A DNA stretch of 21,525 nucleotides, taken from positions 1 through 21,525 of the forward strand of contig JAHIVQ010000051.1 in NCBI GenBank assembly GCA_018816585.1, read 5' to 3'. Made by a program: the position numbers and the translations under genes. The notes under the pieces were generated by a model, which was given only the letters and a program-made list of their open reading frames with translations, was not told where the DNA came from and ran no database searches. Position 1 is the first letter of the stretch, and each line of letters opens with the position of its first letter. The DNA is from Nanobdellota archaeon. Lineage in GTDB: Archaea; Nanobdellota; Nanobdellia; SCGC-AAA011-G17; JAFCDX01. Positions 1-7,050 of the stretch are shown in pieces.

Positions 1-459
1 AAATTGCATGAATCAGATTTAGCATCAATAAGAGGAAAGAAAATAGGTTATATATTCCAGACATTTAATTTAATTTCAACTTTAACAGCACTGGAAAATG
101 TAATGCTTCCAATGATGTTCCAGAATTTAAGCATAGAAAAAAGGAAAAAAATAGCAACTGAATTATTAACAATGGTAAAATTATCACACAGAATGAATCA
201 CAAGCCAAATGAATTAAGTGGCGGAGAGCAGCAGAGAGTTGCAATAGCACGTGCACTGTCAAATAATCCAGATATAATACTTGCAGATGAACCAACTGGA
301 AATTTAGATACAAAAACAGGGCATGAAATAATGGATTTTTTAAAACAATTAAACAGACAGGGAAAAACAATAATTTTAGTTACTCATGATTCTGAAATTG
401 CACAATATGCAGATAAAATATATAATTTGAGGGATGGGGAGATACAAAATGAAATTTAA
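1..459 (+). CDS. ABC transporter ATP-binding subunit, LolD/MacB type (5' partial)
   Basis: ATPase subunit of a MacB/LolD-class ABC system that powers a FtsX-like permease from the cytoplasmic side. The reading frame is open from base 1, so the Walker A part lies outside the window; the TTG at position 4 is not a true start. Visible in order are the Q-loop (GYIFQTFNLIS), the signature LSGGEQQRVAIARAL, Walker B with catalytic Glu (ILADEPTGNLD) and the H-loop (LVTHD). The ADEPTGNLD form is typical of the LolD/MacB/FtsE branch. The stop overlaps the next gene's ATG by 11 nt, indicating translational coupling. The permease at 1608-2831 is its evident partner. The substrate cannot be told. Confidence 0.95.
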   Translation, partial: KLHESDLASIRGKKIGYIFQTFNLISTLTALENVMLPMMFQNLSIEKRKKIATELLTMVKLSHRMNHKPNELSGGEQQRVAIARALSNNPDIILADEPTGNLDTKTGHEIMDFLKQLNRQGKTIILVTHDSEIAQYADKIYNLRDGEIQNEI

Positions 460-1606
460 AATATTATTTTTAATGACTTTATTACTTTTAGTAAGCTTTG
501 CAAACGCAAGTAATGATATAAGTATGGATTTAGTAAGTTATAATCCTATTATTTTAACACCTGGAACTTATTTTACTGCTGTATTCCAAGTTGAAAATGT
601 AAATTCAGAAAATTTAACAGATATTGATTTTGAACTAGATACAGATACAGGCTTGTCTGTAGAAAGTAATTCAAAGAAAAATATAGATGTTTTAGAACCA
701 GGAAAATCAATTCAATTAACTTATAATTTAAGAGTTAATACAGATGCAACTTCAGGTTATAAAGATTTAACACTAAGTTATGATAATTCTGACAGTGACT
801 CGCAGACATTTAGTGTGTTTATTAATTCAATAGAAACAAACCTTATTCTTGATAGTGTACAGCAGCAGGATTTTATTCCTGGAAATCATGGAAAATTAAC
901 TATTAATTTAGATAATAAGGCAAGTTATTCATTAAAAAATATTAATATTATTTTAGATTTAACTAATGCTCCATTTGCACCTGTTGATTCCTCAAATTCA
1001 AAGAATATTGCACTTATGAATTCATATGGTTCACAAGACATTGAATTTAATCTTATAACACTGCCAACAGCAGATGCAGGAACTTATAAAATACCTGTAA
1101 CAATAACATATTTTGATGAATTTTCAAGATCTTATAATATTTCAAGTCTAATATCATTAACAATAAGTGCTTATCCTTTCTTGGATGTAAGCATTGATCA
1201 AAATTCTCTAATACAAAATACGCAATCAACAGTTACTGTTAAATTTGTAAATCGCGGGTTAACTGGAATTAAATTCTTAAATGTAAAATTATTAAGTTCT
1301 AATAATTACAATATATTATCAGCAGATAATTTTTATATTGGAGATGTTGATATTGATGATTATCAGACAATTGATTTTCAATTAAATCCAAAAACAGCAG
1401 GAACAATTACACTACCATTGATGATATCATATAAAGATGCTAATAACAAAGATTATTTAACAACATTAAATCTTAATACTAAAGTTTATAATATTAATGA
1501 AGCTAAACAACTTGGATTAATAAAATCATCTAGTTTTGGATATATAATATTTTTCTTAATTTTAATAGTAGGGATAATTCTATACTTAAAATATAGAAAG
1601 AGGTAA
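449..1606 (+). CDS. Signal-peptide, membrane-anchored extracellular protein (COG1361/NEW3-like) of the ABC exporter operon
   Basis: About 385 residues: an N-terminal signal peptide (MKFKILFLMTLLLLVSFANA), a long extracellular part built of repeated beta-sandwich-like units (recurring 'N.....T..VKF.N.G', 'Y.D..' patterns as in archaeal COG1361/NEW3 proteins), and a C-terminal membrane helix followed by a basic KYRKR tail. I chose ATG 449 over ATG 434 because a GGGGAG-type ribosome binding site lies just upstream and because it places the signal peptide at the N-terminus. It sits between the ATPase and permease, where bacterial MacAB-type systems carry a periplasmic adaptor; it shows no MacA-like hairpin, so an equivalent adaptor role is inference. 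It could instead be a substrate-capturing surface protein. Confidence 0.8.
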   Translation: MKFKILFLMTLLLLVSFANASNDISMDLVSYNPIILTPGTYFTAVFQVENVNSENLTDIDFELDTDTGLSVESNSKKNIDVLEPGKSIQLTYNLRVNTDATSGYKDLTLSYDNSDSDSQTFSVFINSIETNLILDSVQQQDFIPGNHGKLTINLDNKASYSLKNINIILDLTNAPFAPVDSSNSKNIALMNSYGSQDIEFNLITLPTADAGTYKIPVTITYFDEFSRSYNISSLISLTISAYPFLDVSIDQNSLIQNTQSTVTVKFVNRGLTGIKFLNVKLLSSNNYNILSADNFYIGDVDIDDYQTIDFQLNPKTAGTITLPLMISYKDANNKDYLTTLNLNTKVYNINEAKQLGLIKSSSFGYIIFFLILIVGIILYLKYRKR

Positions 1607-1607
1607 A

Positions 1608-2831
1608 ATGATATCTGATTATTTGAAGCTGTCATTTAATAATTTAAGACAGCGTGGCTTAAGATCATGGCTTACTATGCTTGGAATATTTATTGGTATA
1701 GCAGCAGTTGTTTCTTTAATTTCTTTAGGTCAAGGTTTGCAGGATTCTGTTAATCAGCAATTTCAGACACTTGGAGCTGATAAAATAACTGTTATGGCTG
1801 GTTCTGGATTCTCAGGACCACCAGGTTCTGGATTTAGTAGTTCTAAATTAACAGATCATGATATTAGTTTGATAAAAAAAGTTTCAGGTGTAAAGAATGT
1901 TGCAACAATGTCTTTTAAGCAGGGAAAAGTAGAATATAGAAATGAAATAAAATATACTTATATTTATGGATTACCCTTAGAACCTGATCTTAAAGAAATT
2001 GTTCAGAGTATTAGTGCAGTAAAAGTAGTTGATGGAAGAGAATTAAAATCAGGAGATAAAGGTGTTATTATTATAACACAAAATATTGCAAATGGCAAGT
2101 TTTTTGATAAATCTGTGAAGGTAAGAGATACAATAACAATTGAAGACAAAGATTTCAAGGTTCTTGGTATTGTAGGACCAATAGGAAACCCAATTGATGA
2201 TTCAAGTATATGGATTTCTTTAGATGATTATAATGAATTATTTAATGAGAAAGATAATATTGGAATGATAATTGTTCAGACAGAACAAAGTGCAAATGTA
2301 ACTGGTGTTGCTGCAAATATTGAAAGATCAATGAGACGTGATAGAAATTTAAAAGAAGGAGAGGAAAATTTCAGAGTTTCAACTTCAGAGCAATTAGCAC
2401 AGTCATTTTCAAATGTCTTTGGAATTATACAAACAGTATTAATTGGAATTGCTGCTATCTCTTTAGTTGTTGGAGGTATTGGAATAATGAATACAATGTA
2501 CACTTCAGTTCTTGAGAGAACAAGGGAAATTGGAATAATGAAGGCAATTGGTGCAAGAAATTCAGATATCCTGATGATATTCTTGATAGAATCTGGTTTA
2601 TTAGGATTAGCTGGAGGATTAATCGGTATTGGTATTGGAATTGGTTTAAGCAAAAGTGTTGAATTTATCGGTGCAAGTGTTCTTGGTACTAATTTATTGA
2701 GAGCAAGTTTCTCGCCAACTTTAATAATTGGTGCATTATTATTTTCATTTATTGTTGGTTCTTTATCAGGAGTACTTCCTGCAATACAAGCTTCAAGATT
2801 AAAGCCTGTTGATGCCTTGAGATATGAATGA
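1608..2831 (+). CDS. MacB/FtsX-family ABC transporter permease
   Basis: A 407-residue permease with the MacB layout: an N-terminal membrane helix after a cytoplasmic stretch (LRSWLTMLGIFIGIAAVVSL), a large extracellular MacB_PCD-type domain (about residues 45-260), and three C-terminal helices forming the FtsX domain (about 275-405), including the family-typical motifs GGIGIMNTMYTSVLERTREIG, split here as GGIGIMNTMY and ERTREIGIMKAIGA, and the closing ALRYE. The start follows the previous stop by one base and is preceded by an AGAGGT ribosome binding site. It works with the ATPase ending at 459, probably exporting lipids, peptides or drugs, or transmitting force to surface proteins. Confidence 0.93.
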   Translation: MISDYLKLSFNNLRQRGLRSWLTMLGIFIGIAAVVSLISLGQGLQDSVNQQFQTLGADKITVMAGSGFSGPPGSGFSSSKLTDHDISLIKKVSGVKNVATMSFKQGKVEYRNEIKYTYIYGLPLEPDLKEIVQSISAVKVVDGRELKSGDKGVIIITQNIANGKFFDKSVKVRDTITIEDKDFKVLGIVGPIGNPIDDSSIWISLDDYNELFNEKDNIGMIIVQTEQSANVTGVAANIERSMRRDRNLKEGEENFRVSTSEQLAQSFSNVFGIIQTVLIGIAAISLVVGGIGIMNTMYTSVLERTREIGIMKAIGARNSDILMIFLIESGLLGLAGGLIGIGIGIGLSKSVEFIGASVLGTNLLRASFSPTLIIGALLFSFIVGSLSGVLPAIQASRLKPVDALRYE

Positions 2832-2852
2832 AGATATTAATATAAATAAAAA

Positions 2853-3389
2853 ATGAAAGCAAGAAAATTATCAGATAGTATGAAAGAAATGGAATTATTA
2901 TATTTGCAATTATCTAATTCTTCATATAAAAAAATAGTTAAAGAATTTATTAGTGAAAAAGAACAAGATATTTTATATTTATATTTTAATCAAAAACTTA
3001 CTTTTAGTGAAATTGGAGAAAAATATAATATTAGTGGACAATATACAAGTCATATATTACAGCAAGTTTTTACTAAATTAAGAAAAATTGATTATAAATT
3101 AAAGAATCCATTTTCAAATAACCCTTTAGAAAATTTAAATAGGAGTATAGATGACTTGTTTTTATCCGTAAGAATTAAAAATGTTTTAAATAATGTAAAT
3201 ATTAAAACTGTTGGAGAATTAGTGAAATTAACAGAAACTGAATTGCTTCATAAAAAAGAAAGGGGTTTTTATCCATTTGATAATTCTAGATATTTTAGTG
3301 TAGGTAAAAAAGGTTTGGATGAAATTAAGGAAGAATTAAATAAAATTGGTCTTAATCTTGGTATGAATCTTGAAGAAAAATTAAATTAA
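2853..3389 (+). CDS. Sigma region-4-like HTH fused to a bacterial RNAP alpha-CTD-like domain
   Basis: A 178-residue soluble protein. Residues about 33-80 form a sigma-70 region-4-like helix-turn-helix (ILYLYFNQKLTFSEIGEKYN, then ISGQYTSHILQQVFTKLRKI). Residues about 97-174 read like the C-terminal domain of the bacterial RNA polymerase alpha subunit: SIDDLFLSVRIKNVLNN, TVGELVKLTETELL, VGKKGLDEIKEEL and LNLGMNLEE. Compared from memory with E. coli alpha, the UP-element-contacting residues R265, N268, G296, K298 and E302 are matched by R107, N110, G151, K153 and E157; C269 and S299 differ. A roughly 13-residue insertion sits before VGKK. No strong ribosome binding site is visible. It follows the ABC operon by 21 nt. 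Probably a DNA-binding transcription regulator; its partner in an archaeal transcription apparatus is unknown. Confidence 0.8.
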   Translation: MKARKLSDSMKEMELLYLQLSNSSYKKIVKEFISEKEQDILYLYFNQKLTFSEIGEKYNISGQYTSHILQQVFTKLRKIDYKLKNPFSNNPLENLNRSIDDLFLSVRIKNVLNNVNIKTVGELVKLTETELLHKKERGFYPFDNSRYFSVGKKGLDEIKEELNKIGLNLGMNLEEKLN

Positions 3390-3408
3390 ATTATTCCTAA
3401 AGATTGGT

Positions 3409-3452
3409 AGTAAAGGGTTTTAGATTATAATAATCGCTTTCACTTCTTTACT
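3409..3452 (+). other. Inverted repeat between two genes
   Basis: AGTAAAG at 3409-3415 is the exact complement of CTTTACT at 3446-3452, with an inner GATTATAATAATC small palindrome near 3423-3435. It could form an RNA hairpin after the sigma/alpha-CTD-like gene, possibly marking its 3' end. No long T-run follows, so a terminator function is only tentative. Confidence 0.3.
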
Positions 3453-3462
3453 TTAAGAGAAA

Positions 3463-3474
3463 CATTTAAAAATA
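3463..3474 (+). promoter_or_regulatory. TATA element for the DUF1003 gene
   Basis: The sequence CATTTAAAAATA is centred about 26 nt before the ATG at 3494, the spacing expected when an archaeal transcript starts at or next to the initiation codon. No ribosome binding site precedes the gene, which agrees with a leaderless message. Confidence 0.55.
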
Positions 3475-3493
3475 ATTAAATCTAATAATTTGC

Positions 3494-3877
3494 ATGTTAA
3501 AAAAGAAGGTTGATAATAATTTTATTAAAGATATTAGAAAAAATAAGCTTACTCTTGGCCAGAAAGCAGCAGATATTGTAACTGGTTTTTGCGGTTCATG
3601 GACATTTATAATTTCTTTATTTGTAATTATGGCAATATGGATGACACTAAATGTTTATCTGATATTCTTTAGAGTATGGGATCCTTATCCATTTATATTA
3701 TTGAATTTTGTATTATCATGCCTTGCTGCAGTAGAAGCACCAATTATTTTAATGAGTCAGAAAAGACAGGAACAAAGAGACAGAATAAGGTCAGAGTATG
3801 ATTATAAAGTTAATAGAAAAGCTGAAAGAGAAGTAAAACAAATATTAAGCAGTCTTCTTAAATTAAGAAAAAAATAA
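3494..3877 (+). CDS. DUF1003 family membrane protein
   Basis: A 127-residue inner-membrane protein with the DUF1003 pattern: a basic cytoplasmic N-terminus, helix one (about residues 35-57, WTFIISLFVIMAIWMTLNVY), a short turn with WDPYPFILLN, helix two ending in the family-typical AAVEAPIILMSQKRQEQRDR, and a charged cytoplasmic C-terminal helix. The biochemical role of DUF1003 is not established. It is convergent with the channel-like gene at 3898-4569, with only 20 A-rich bases between the two stops, so the pair share a terminator region. Leaderless start inferred from TATA spacing. Confidence 0.92.
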   Translation: MLKKKVDNNFIKDIRKNKLTLGQKAADIVTGFCGSWTFIISLFVIMAIWMTLNVYLIFFRVWDPYPFILLNFVLSCLAAVEAPIILMSQKRQEQRDRIRSEYDYKVNRKAEREVKQILSSLLKLRKK

Positions 3878-3897
3878 TTAAAAAAAGAAAAAAAGAA

Positions 3898-4569
3898 TTA
3901 AAGTTTCTTTATGTTGTTCATGACCTTCTTTGAAGTTCCTTTCATTTCACTACTAAACCCAATTCCTATTGCAATTGCTATTCCTAGTCCTAAGGATGCA
4001 ATAACTATCAAGAATGTGTTTTCTAGTATTGAAACATCAATTCCAATCTGTTCAAGTGCGACTATAGCCACAAGGAATAAAATTACTATCTTTGCTAATA
4101 AAGCAGTCACATTCATTCCCTTCATCTTAGTATGAGCTCTTACTCTCATTTCTACATAGTGTGCCAATGCAATTCCAACAAATAATATTATTACTGCTGC
4201 TATTACATTAGGTAGCCATAAGACAAATGTGCTTAACAACATACTTAGTGTTCCTAACTGCAACAAATCAACTGCTACCTGCAAGAATACAATAAAGATG
4301 TACCATTTTAGAATTTCTCCTAAAAATGCAGATACGTTTGTGTGACCTATTGCTTTTGAAACAGAAGACTGATATATCCACTTGTTCAATCCTAGTTTCT
4401 CAAGTAACACTTTTAGTCCATGTCCTAACAAAAATGCTACAAAGTAACCTACTATTAGAACAATAATTGCTGCTAATAATCCAGGTAACACGCTTATGAA
4501 ACTGTTCCATAATGTTACTAAAGGATCTAAAATCACTGAACTTGCTAGACTAAGTTCTTTAAGAACCAC
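3898..4569 (-). CDS. TM-helix-repeat (MscS-related, CmpX-like) membrane protein
   Basis: A 223-residue, mostly hydrophobic protein with about five membrane segments, carrying TM-helix-repeat signatures twice (LPGLLAAIIVLIVGYFVAFL near residue 28, LPNVIAAVIILFVGIALAHY near 118) and ending in a glycine-rich helix (ASLGLGIAIAIGIGFSSEMK) resembling the MscS pore helix. No MscS beta domain follows, so it is a short TM-only relative, possibly a mechanosensitive or structural membrane protein. The start is GTG, fixed by a full GGAGGTGAT four bases upstream. Its bases are visibly less AT-rich than neighbouring genes, which may reflect high expression or transfer. Confidence 0.85.
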   Translation of the reverse strand: MVLKELSLASSVILDPLVTLWNSFISVLPGLLAAIIVLIVGYFVAFLLGHGLKVLLEKLGLNKWIYQSSVSKAIGHTNVSAFLGEILKWYIFIVFLQVAVDLLQLGTLSMLLSTFVLWLPNVIAAVIILFVGIALAHYVEMRVRAHTKMKGMNVTALLAKIVILFLVAIVALEQIGIDVSILENTFLIVIASLGLGIAIAIGIGFSSEMKGTSKKVMNNIKKL

Positions 4570-4573
4570 TTAA

Positions 4574-4582
4574 ATCACCTCC
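4574..4582 (-). promoter_or_regulatory. Full-length Shine-Dalgarno sequence
   Basis: On the minus strand this reads GGAGGTGAT, fully complementary to the usual archaeal 16S rRNA 3' end. It sits four bases before the GTG at 4569 and decides that start. It is the strongest ribosome binding site in the window, suggesting high translation of the TM-helix protein. Confidence 0.85.
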
Positions 4583-4624
4583 ATTTTTTAATAAGATAAA
4601 CATCTATATACTTCAATTTATATT

Positions 4625-4635
4625 CATTTATAAAG
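4625..4635 (-). promoter_or_regulatory. TATA element for the TM-helix-repeat gene
   Basis: The minus strand reads CTTTATAAATG, centred near 4630. Transcription would begin near 4604, leaving a leader of about 35 nt that contains the GGAGGTGAT ribosome binding site. Confidence 0.5.
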
Positions 4636-4677
4636 TTTTTGGTTAATATATTTCACGATATATCTTATTTAGTATAG

Positions 4678-4692
4678 AAATATATATAAATG
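4678..4692 (+). promoter_or_regulatory. TATA element for the hairpin leader and zinc protein
   Basis: AAATATATATAAATG is a strong TATA-like element on the plus strand. With the usual spacing the transcript would begin near 4711, just before the first hairpin, giving a leader of about 150 nt ahead of the ATG at 4861. Confidence 0.5.
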
Positions 4693-4722
4693 AAATTTTT
4701 GTTGATAAATTATGAATAAATT

Positions 4723-4827
4723 ACTAAATAGCGCCATTAAATGTATTAAATTAAAGCTATTTAGTCCTATATCAATCTATCATTAAACTCATCATAATCC
4801 TGGTGTCGTGCAATGATAGATTTTTCG
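4723..4827 (+). ncRNA. Two-hairpin structured leader or small RNA
   Basis: Two consecutive perfect inverted repeats. ACTAAATAGC (4723-4732) pairs with GCTATTTAGT (4756-4765) across a 23-nt loop, and AATCTATCATT (4774-4784) pairs with AATGATAGATT (4812-4822) across a 27-nt loop rich in CTGG/TGTCGTGC. A T-run (4821-4825) follows the second stem. A TATA element lies upstream and the ribosome binding site of the zinc protein lies 29 nt downstream. It could be a regulatory leader of that gene or an independent RNA ending at the T-run. I recognise no known riboswitch class. Confidence 0.5.
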
Positions 4828-4860
4828 TTCTAGATGATTTGCAGCATAAAAGGAGGTAAG

Positions 4861-5145
4861 ATGCAAACATGCTTAGTATGCAATGATGAAATAACAAATC
4901 CAATATGTATTAACTGTTTAGAACAGGAATTAATATATTGGTTTGTAGACTATGACCCAAAATTAGTATCTAGAATAAGAGTGCTGAAAAGAGCATTTGA
5001 TATGTATGAAGATACAGAAGCCAATTGTATAAAATGTGGCAATAATATTAATGTATGTTCACACTGCTTTTTGACAGAAGTAATGAATTTAATTAAAGAT
5101 GAAAATTTAAAATCATTATTCAAAAAATCATTTATTTCTTTTTAA
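4861..5145 (+). CDS. Small double zinc-knuckle protein, function unknown
   Basis: A 94-residue soluble protein with two four-cysteine zinc sites. The first uses C4/C7 and C16/C19 (CLVCNDEITNPICINC), the second C56/C59 and C66/C69 (CIKCGNNINVCSHC). Between them lies a predicted helical stretch. The ATG at 4861 is chosen over the ATG at 4834 because AGGAGG at 4851-4856 is placed correctly for it. The gene follows a 150-nt leader with two perfect hairpins, so its expression may be controlled at RNA level. It is convergent with the Nudix gene, whose stop lies one base away. I do not recognise the family; nucleic-acid or protein binding is the obvious guess. Confidence 0.75.
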   Translation: MQTCLVCNDEITNPICINCLEQELIYWFVDYDPKLVSRIRVLKRAFDMYEDTEANCIKCGNNINVCSHCFLTEVMNLIKDENLKSLFKKSFISF

Positions 5146-5146
5146 T

Positions 5147-5590
5147 TTATATTAATTTATTTAATTTCATAAACTCTAAAATTCCTGGTAGGTGTTCTCT
5201 TGATTCTTGATATGTAAACTTAAACAGCTCTTCTTCCCTGCACCATTTTTTGTCGCAAAGATCATCACCTAATTTTATATCTTCATTATTACCTAAATAA
5301 GATACAACAAAATAAAAAAGTTCTTTTCCAATAAATCCTTTATTAGGATAATGTTTTAGTGTTTCAAATGAAAAAGGCTGTTTATAGGTTATACCTGTAA
5401 ATATTACTTCACCAAATTTTTGAGTGTTTAACTCTTCTCCTAATTCTCTTCTTAAGGCTTGTTCAAGAGATTCTCCTTTTTCTACTCCTCCTTGCGGAAA
5501 GTCCCAATATCCTTTCCAATGAGGTTTTTGTACTACTAAAAATTCTTTGCCTTGAGATATTACACCAACTACGGTTTGTCTATAAGTCAT
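5147..5590 (-). CDS. Nudix hydrolase (RppH/Ap4A-hydrolase-like)
   Basis: A 147-residue Nudix-fold enzyme that would hydrolyse a nucleoside diphosphate linked to another group. The Nudix box runs from G34 to about T56 (GGVEKGESLEQALRRELGEE), with E40, R48, E49, E52 and E53 as the metal-binding set; the usual late glycine is replaced by Asn. The neighbouring WDFPQGG and early RQTVVGVI resemble the RppH/diadenosine-polyphosphate branch, so 5'-end mRNA pyrophosphate removal or Ap4A cleavage are likely. The ATG lies inside the end of the enolase gene (11-nt overlap), so the two are co-translated. Substrate is not decided by sequence alone. Confidence 0.9.
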   Translation of the reverse strand: MTYRQTVVGVISQGKEFLVVQKPHWKGYWDFPQGGVEKGESLEQALRRELGEELNTQKFGEVIFTGITYKQPFSFETLKHYPNKGFIGKELFYFVVSYLGNNEDIKLGDDLCDKKWCREEELFKFTYQESREHLPGILEFMKLNKLI

Positions 5591-6776
5591 TTTTCTTTTT
5601 TAGTTCTTTTTCTATTTTTATTAGTTCATTTATCTTTGCTTCTCTTTCTTTTCCATAAATTCCGCATTTGATTGCAGGAATGTCGAAAGCAACAGCTAGT
5701 TGTGATATTGTTGAATCCATTGTCTCTCCTGATCTGTGTGATATTACAGGATAAATTTTATTTTTCTTTGCAAAATCTATAACTTCTTTTGTTTTTATTA
5801 TTGAACCTATTTGATTTGGTTTTACTATCATTGCTGTAATTGAGTTTTCTTTCACTGCTTTTTTAAGTAATTCAATGTTTGTTGCTGTTAAATCATCTCC
5901 ACATACAAAGCATGTTTTTTTAACACTTCTTGTTATTTCTGCAAAACCTCTGAAATCATTTTCTTCAAGTGGGTCTTCAATATATGCAAGATCATATTTA
6001 TTTGCTAAACTTATAATATATTTTATCTGCCCTTCCCTTGTTAGTTTTTTATCTCTATAAACATAATTTTTTCCATCAAAAAATGAGTTTGCTGCAATAT
6101 CAATACCCATTTTTACTCTTATTTTGTTTTCTTCATAATAATCATCTGTTTCTTTTTTAAGTATATCAAGAATCTCTTCTACTGAAAGATCTAAAGCCAA
6201 GGCACCTTCATCAGTTAGTCTGCTTTTGAATTTTTTTCTTAGTTTATGATATATTTCAGAATTTGCTTTTGCTGCTTCTGAAAATGATTTTGCCTCAAGT
6301 GAAAAAAGTAAGTACTCCTGAAATTCATTCTTGAAATTGTCATTAACATGCTCTCCTCCACCAATACAGTTTCCAAGAGGTCTTGGAAGTCCTTTTGTCT
6401 GCGGATTCAAAAATTTCCATATTGAACCTTTTGTTATTGCATGTAATAATGCAAATTCAAATGCTATAATTAAATTACCACCAATCTTTTCAAGTCTCTC
6501 TGTATCATCATATTTTTTTATTATATCTTCTATTTTCTTAAATTCATCAAAAGAATTTATCTCATAATTCTTAAATTCTTGATTTAATATTGTATTAACA
6601 AAATTTACTGCATCATCAACTCCTGTTGGAAAATCTATCACTTCTTTTGAGCTTTTTGATGCACCAGAAGGGGCTGATGCTATAGCATTACCTTGATCTG
6701 TTTTTACAATAACTTCAATTGTATCCTGATTTCTGGAATTTTTTATTTTTTTAGCTCTAATCTCTTTTATTATCAT
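5580..6776 (-). CDS. eno: Enolase, divergent
   Basis: Phosphopyruvate hydratase, converting 2-phosphoglycerate to phosphoenolpyruvate in glycolysis/gluconeogenesis. At 398 residues it is a little shorter than usual (about 420-430). Metal ligands are in place: D226 (GIDIAANSFF), E267 (YIEDPLEENDF) and the Asp pair D294/D295 (GDDLTATN); the catalytic lysine is K319 (VKPNQIGS) and the substrate loop is SHRSGET (346-352). E190 lies in DEGALAL where enolases almost always read DEGGFAP, and AASEF is AANSFF, so this copy is divergent around the active site. It starts leaderless, about 25 nt from TTTATATAA, and overlaps the Nudix gene. Confidence 0.88.
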   Translation of the reverse strand: MIIKEIRAKKIKNSRNQDTIEVIVKTDQGNAIASAPSGASKSSKEVIDFPTGVDDAVNFVNTILNQEFKNYEINSFDEFKKIEDIIKKYDDTERLEKIGGNLIIAFEFALLHAITKGSIWKFLNPQTKGLPRPLGNCIGGGEHVNDNFKNEFQEYLLFSLEAKSFSEAAKANSEIYHKLRKKFKSRLTDEGALALDLSVEEILDILKKETDDYYEENKIRVKMGIDIAANSFFDGKNYVYRDKKLTREGQIKYIISLANKYDLAYIEDPLEENDFRGFAEITRSVKKTCFVCGDDLTATNIELLKKAVKENSITAMIVKPNQIGSIIKTKEVIDFAKKNKIYPVISHRSGETMDSTISQLAVAFDIPAIKCGIYGKEREAKINELIKIEKELKKKNDL

Positions 6777-6796
6777 GTTTTATAGAAATAAACTAA

Positions 6797-6806
6797 TTAT
6801 ATAAAA
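6797..6806 (-). promoter_or_regulatory. TATA element for enolase-Nudix
   Basis: The minus strand carries TTTATATAATT about 25 nt before the enolase ATG at 6776, matching leaderless archaeal initiation for the two-gene unit. Confidence 0.5.
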
Positions 6807-7019
6807 TTATTTATTTATTTTATTAATCTCTTTTACCATCTCATTTATCTGCTTGTCAGTTAAACCATGCGCTTTTGCCCCATCTTCCAAGGACTCAGAA
6901 GCAGCTACATGACATCCTATGCAATGCAAACCATAACTGAACATTATTTCAGCTGCATCAGGGCATTTGTCTATAATTGACTCAATAGTCATTTCCTTTG
7001 TTATTGCTTCTTTTTTCAT
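6807..7019 (-). CDS. DUF1858 redox-disulfide domain protein
   Basis: A 70-residue stand-alone DUF1858 domain, the family also described as hybrid-cluster-protein-associated redox disulfide domain. The sequence follows the family closely: ITKEMTIESIIDKCPDAAE, then YGLHCIGCHVAASESLEDGA with the CxxC pair C33/C36, then AHGLTDKQINEMV. The CxxC could act as a redox disulfide or bind a metal or sulfur species. It lies between enolase and the TtuA-like thiolase, both on the same strand, but a TATA-like ATTTATATATTAC at about 7036-7048 gives it its own promoter. A role in handling sulfur for the adjacent thiolase is possible but only suggested by position. Confidence 0.9.
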   Translation of the reverse strand: MKKEAITKEMTIESIIDKCPDAAEIMFSYGLHCIGCHVAASESLEDGAKAHGLTDKQINEMVKEINKINK

Positions 7020-7050
7020 GTTAAACTCAAATATAAGTAATATATAAATC

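Noticed and set aside
434..448. Upstream ATG for the anchored protein of the ABC operon
   Set aside because: It would put polar residues before the signal peptide and lie over the ribosome binding site of ATG 449.
4786..4797. C-box-like ATGATGA on the minus strand, hinting at a C/D guide RNA
   Set aside because: No matching D box (CTGA) or second C'/D' pair was found at suitable spacing.
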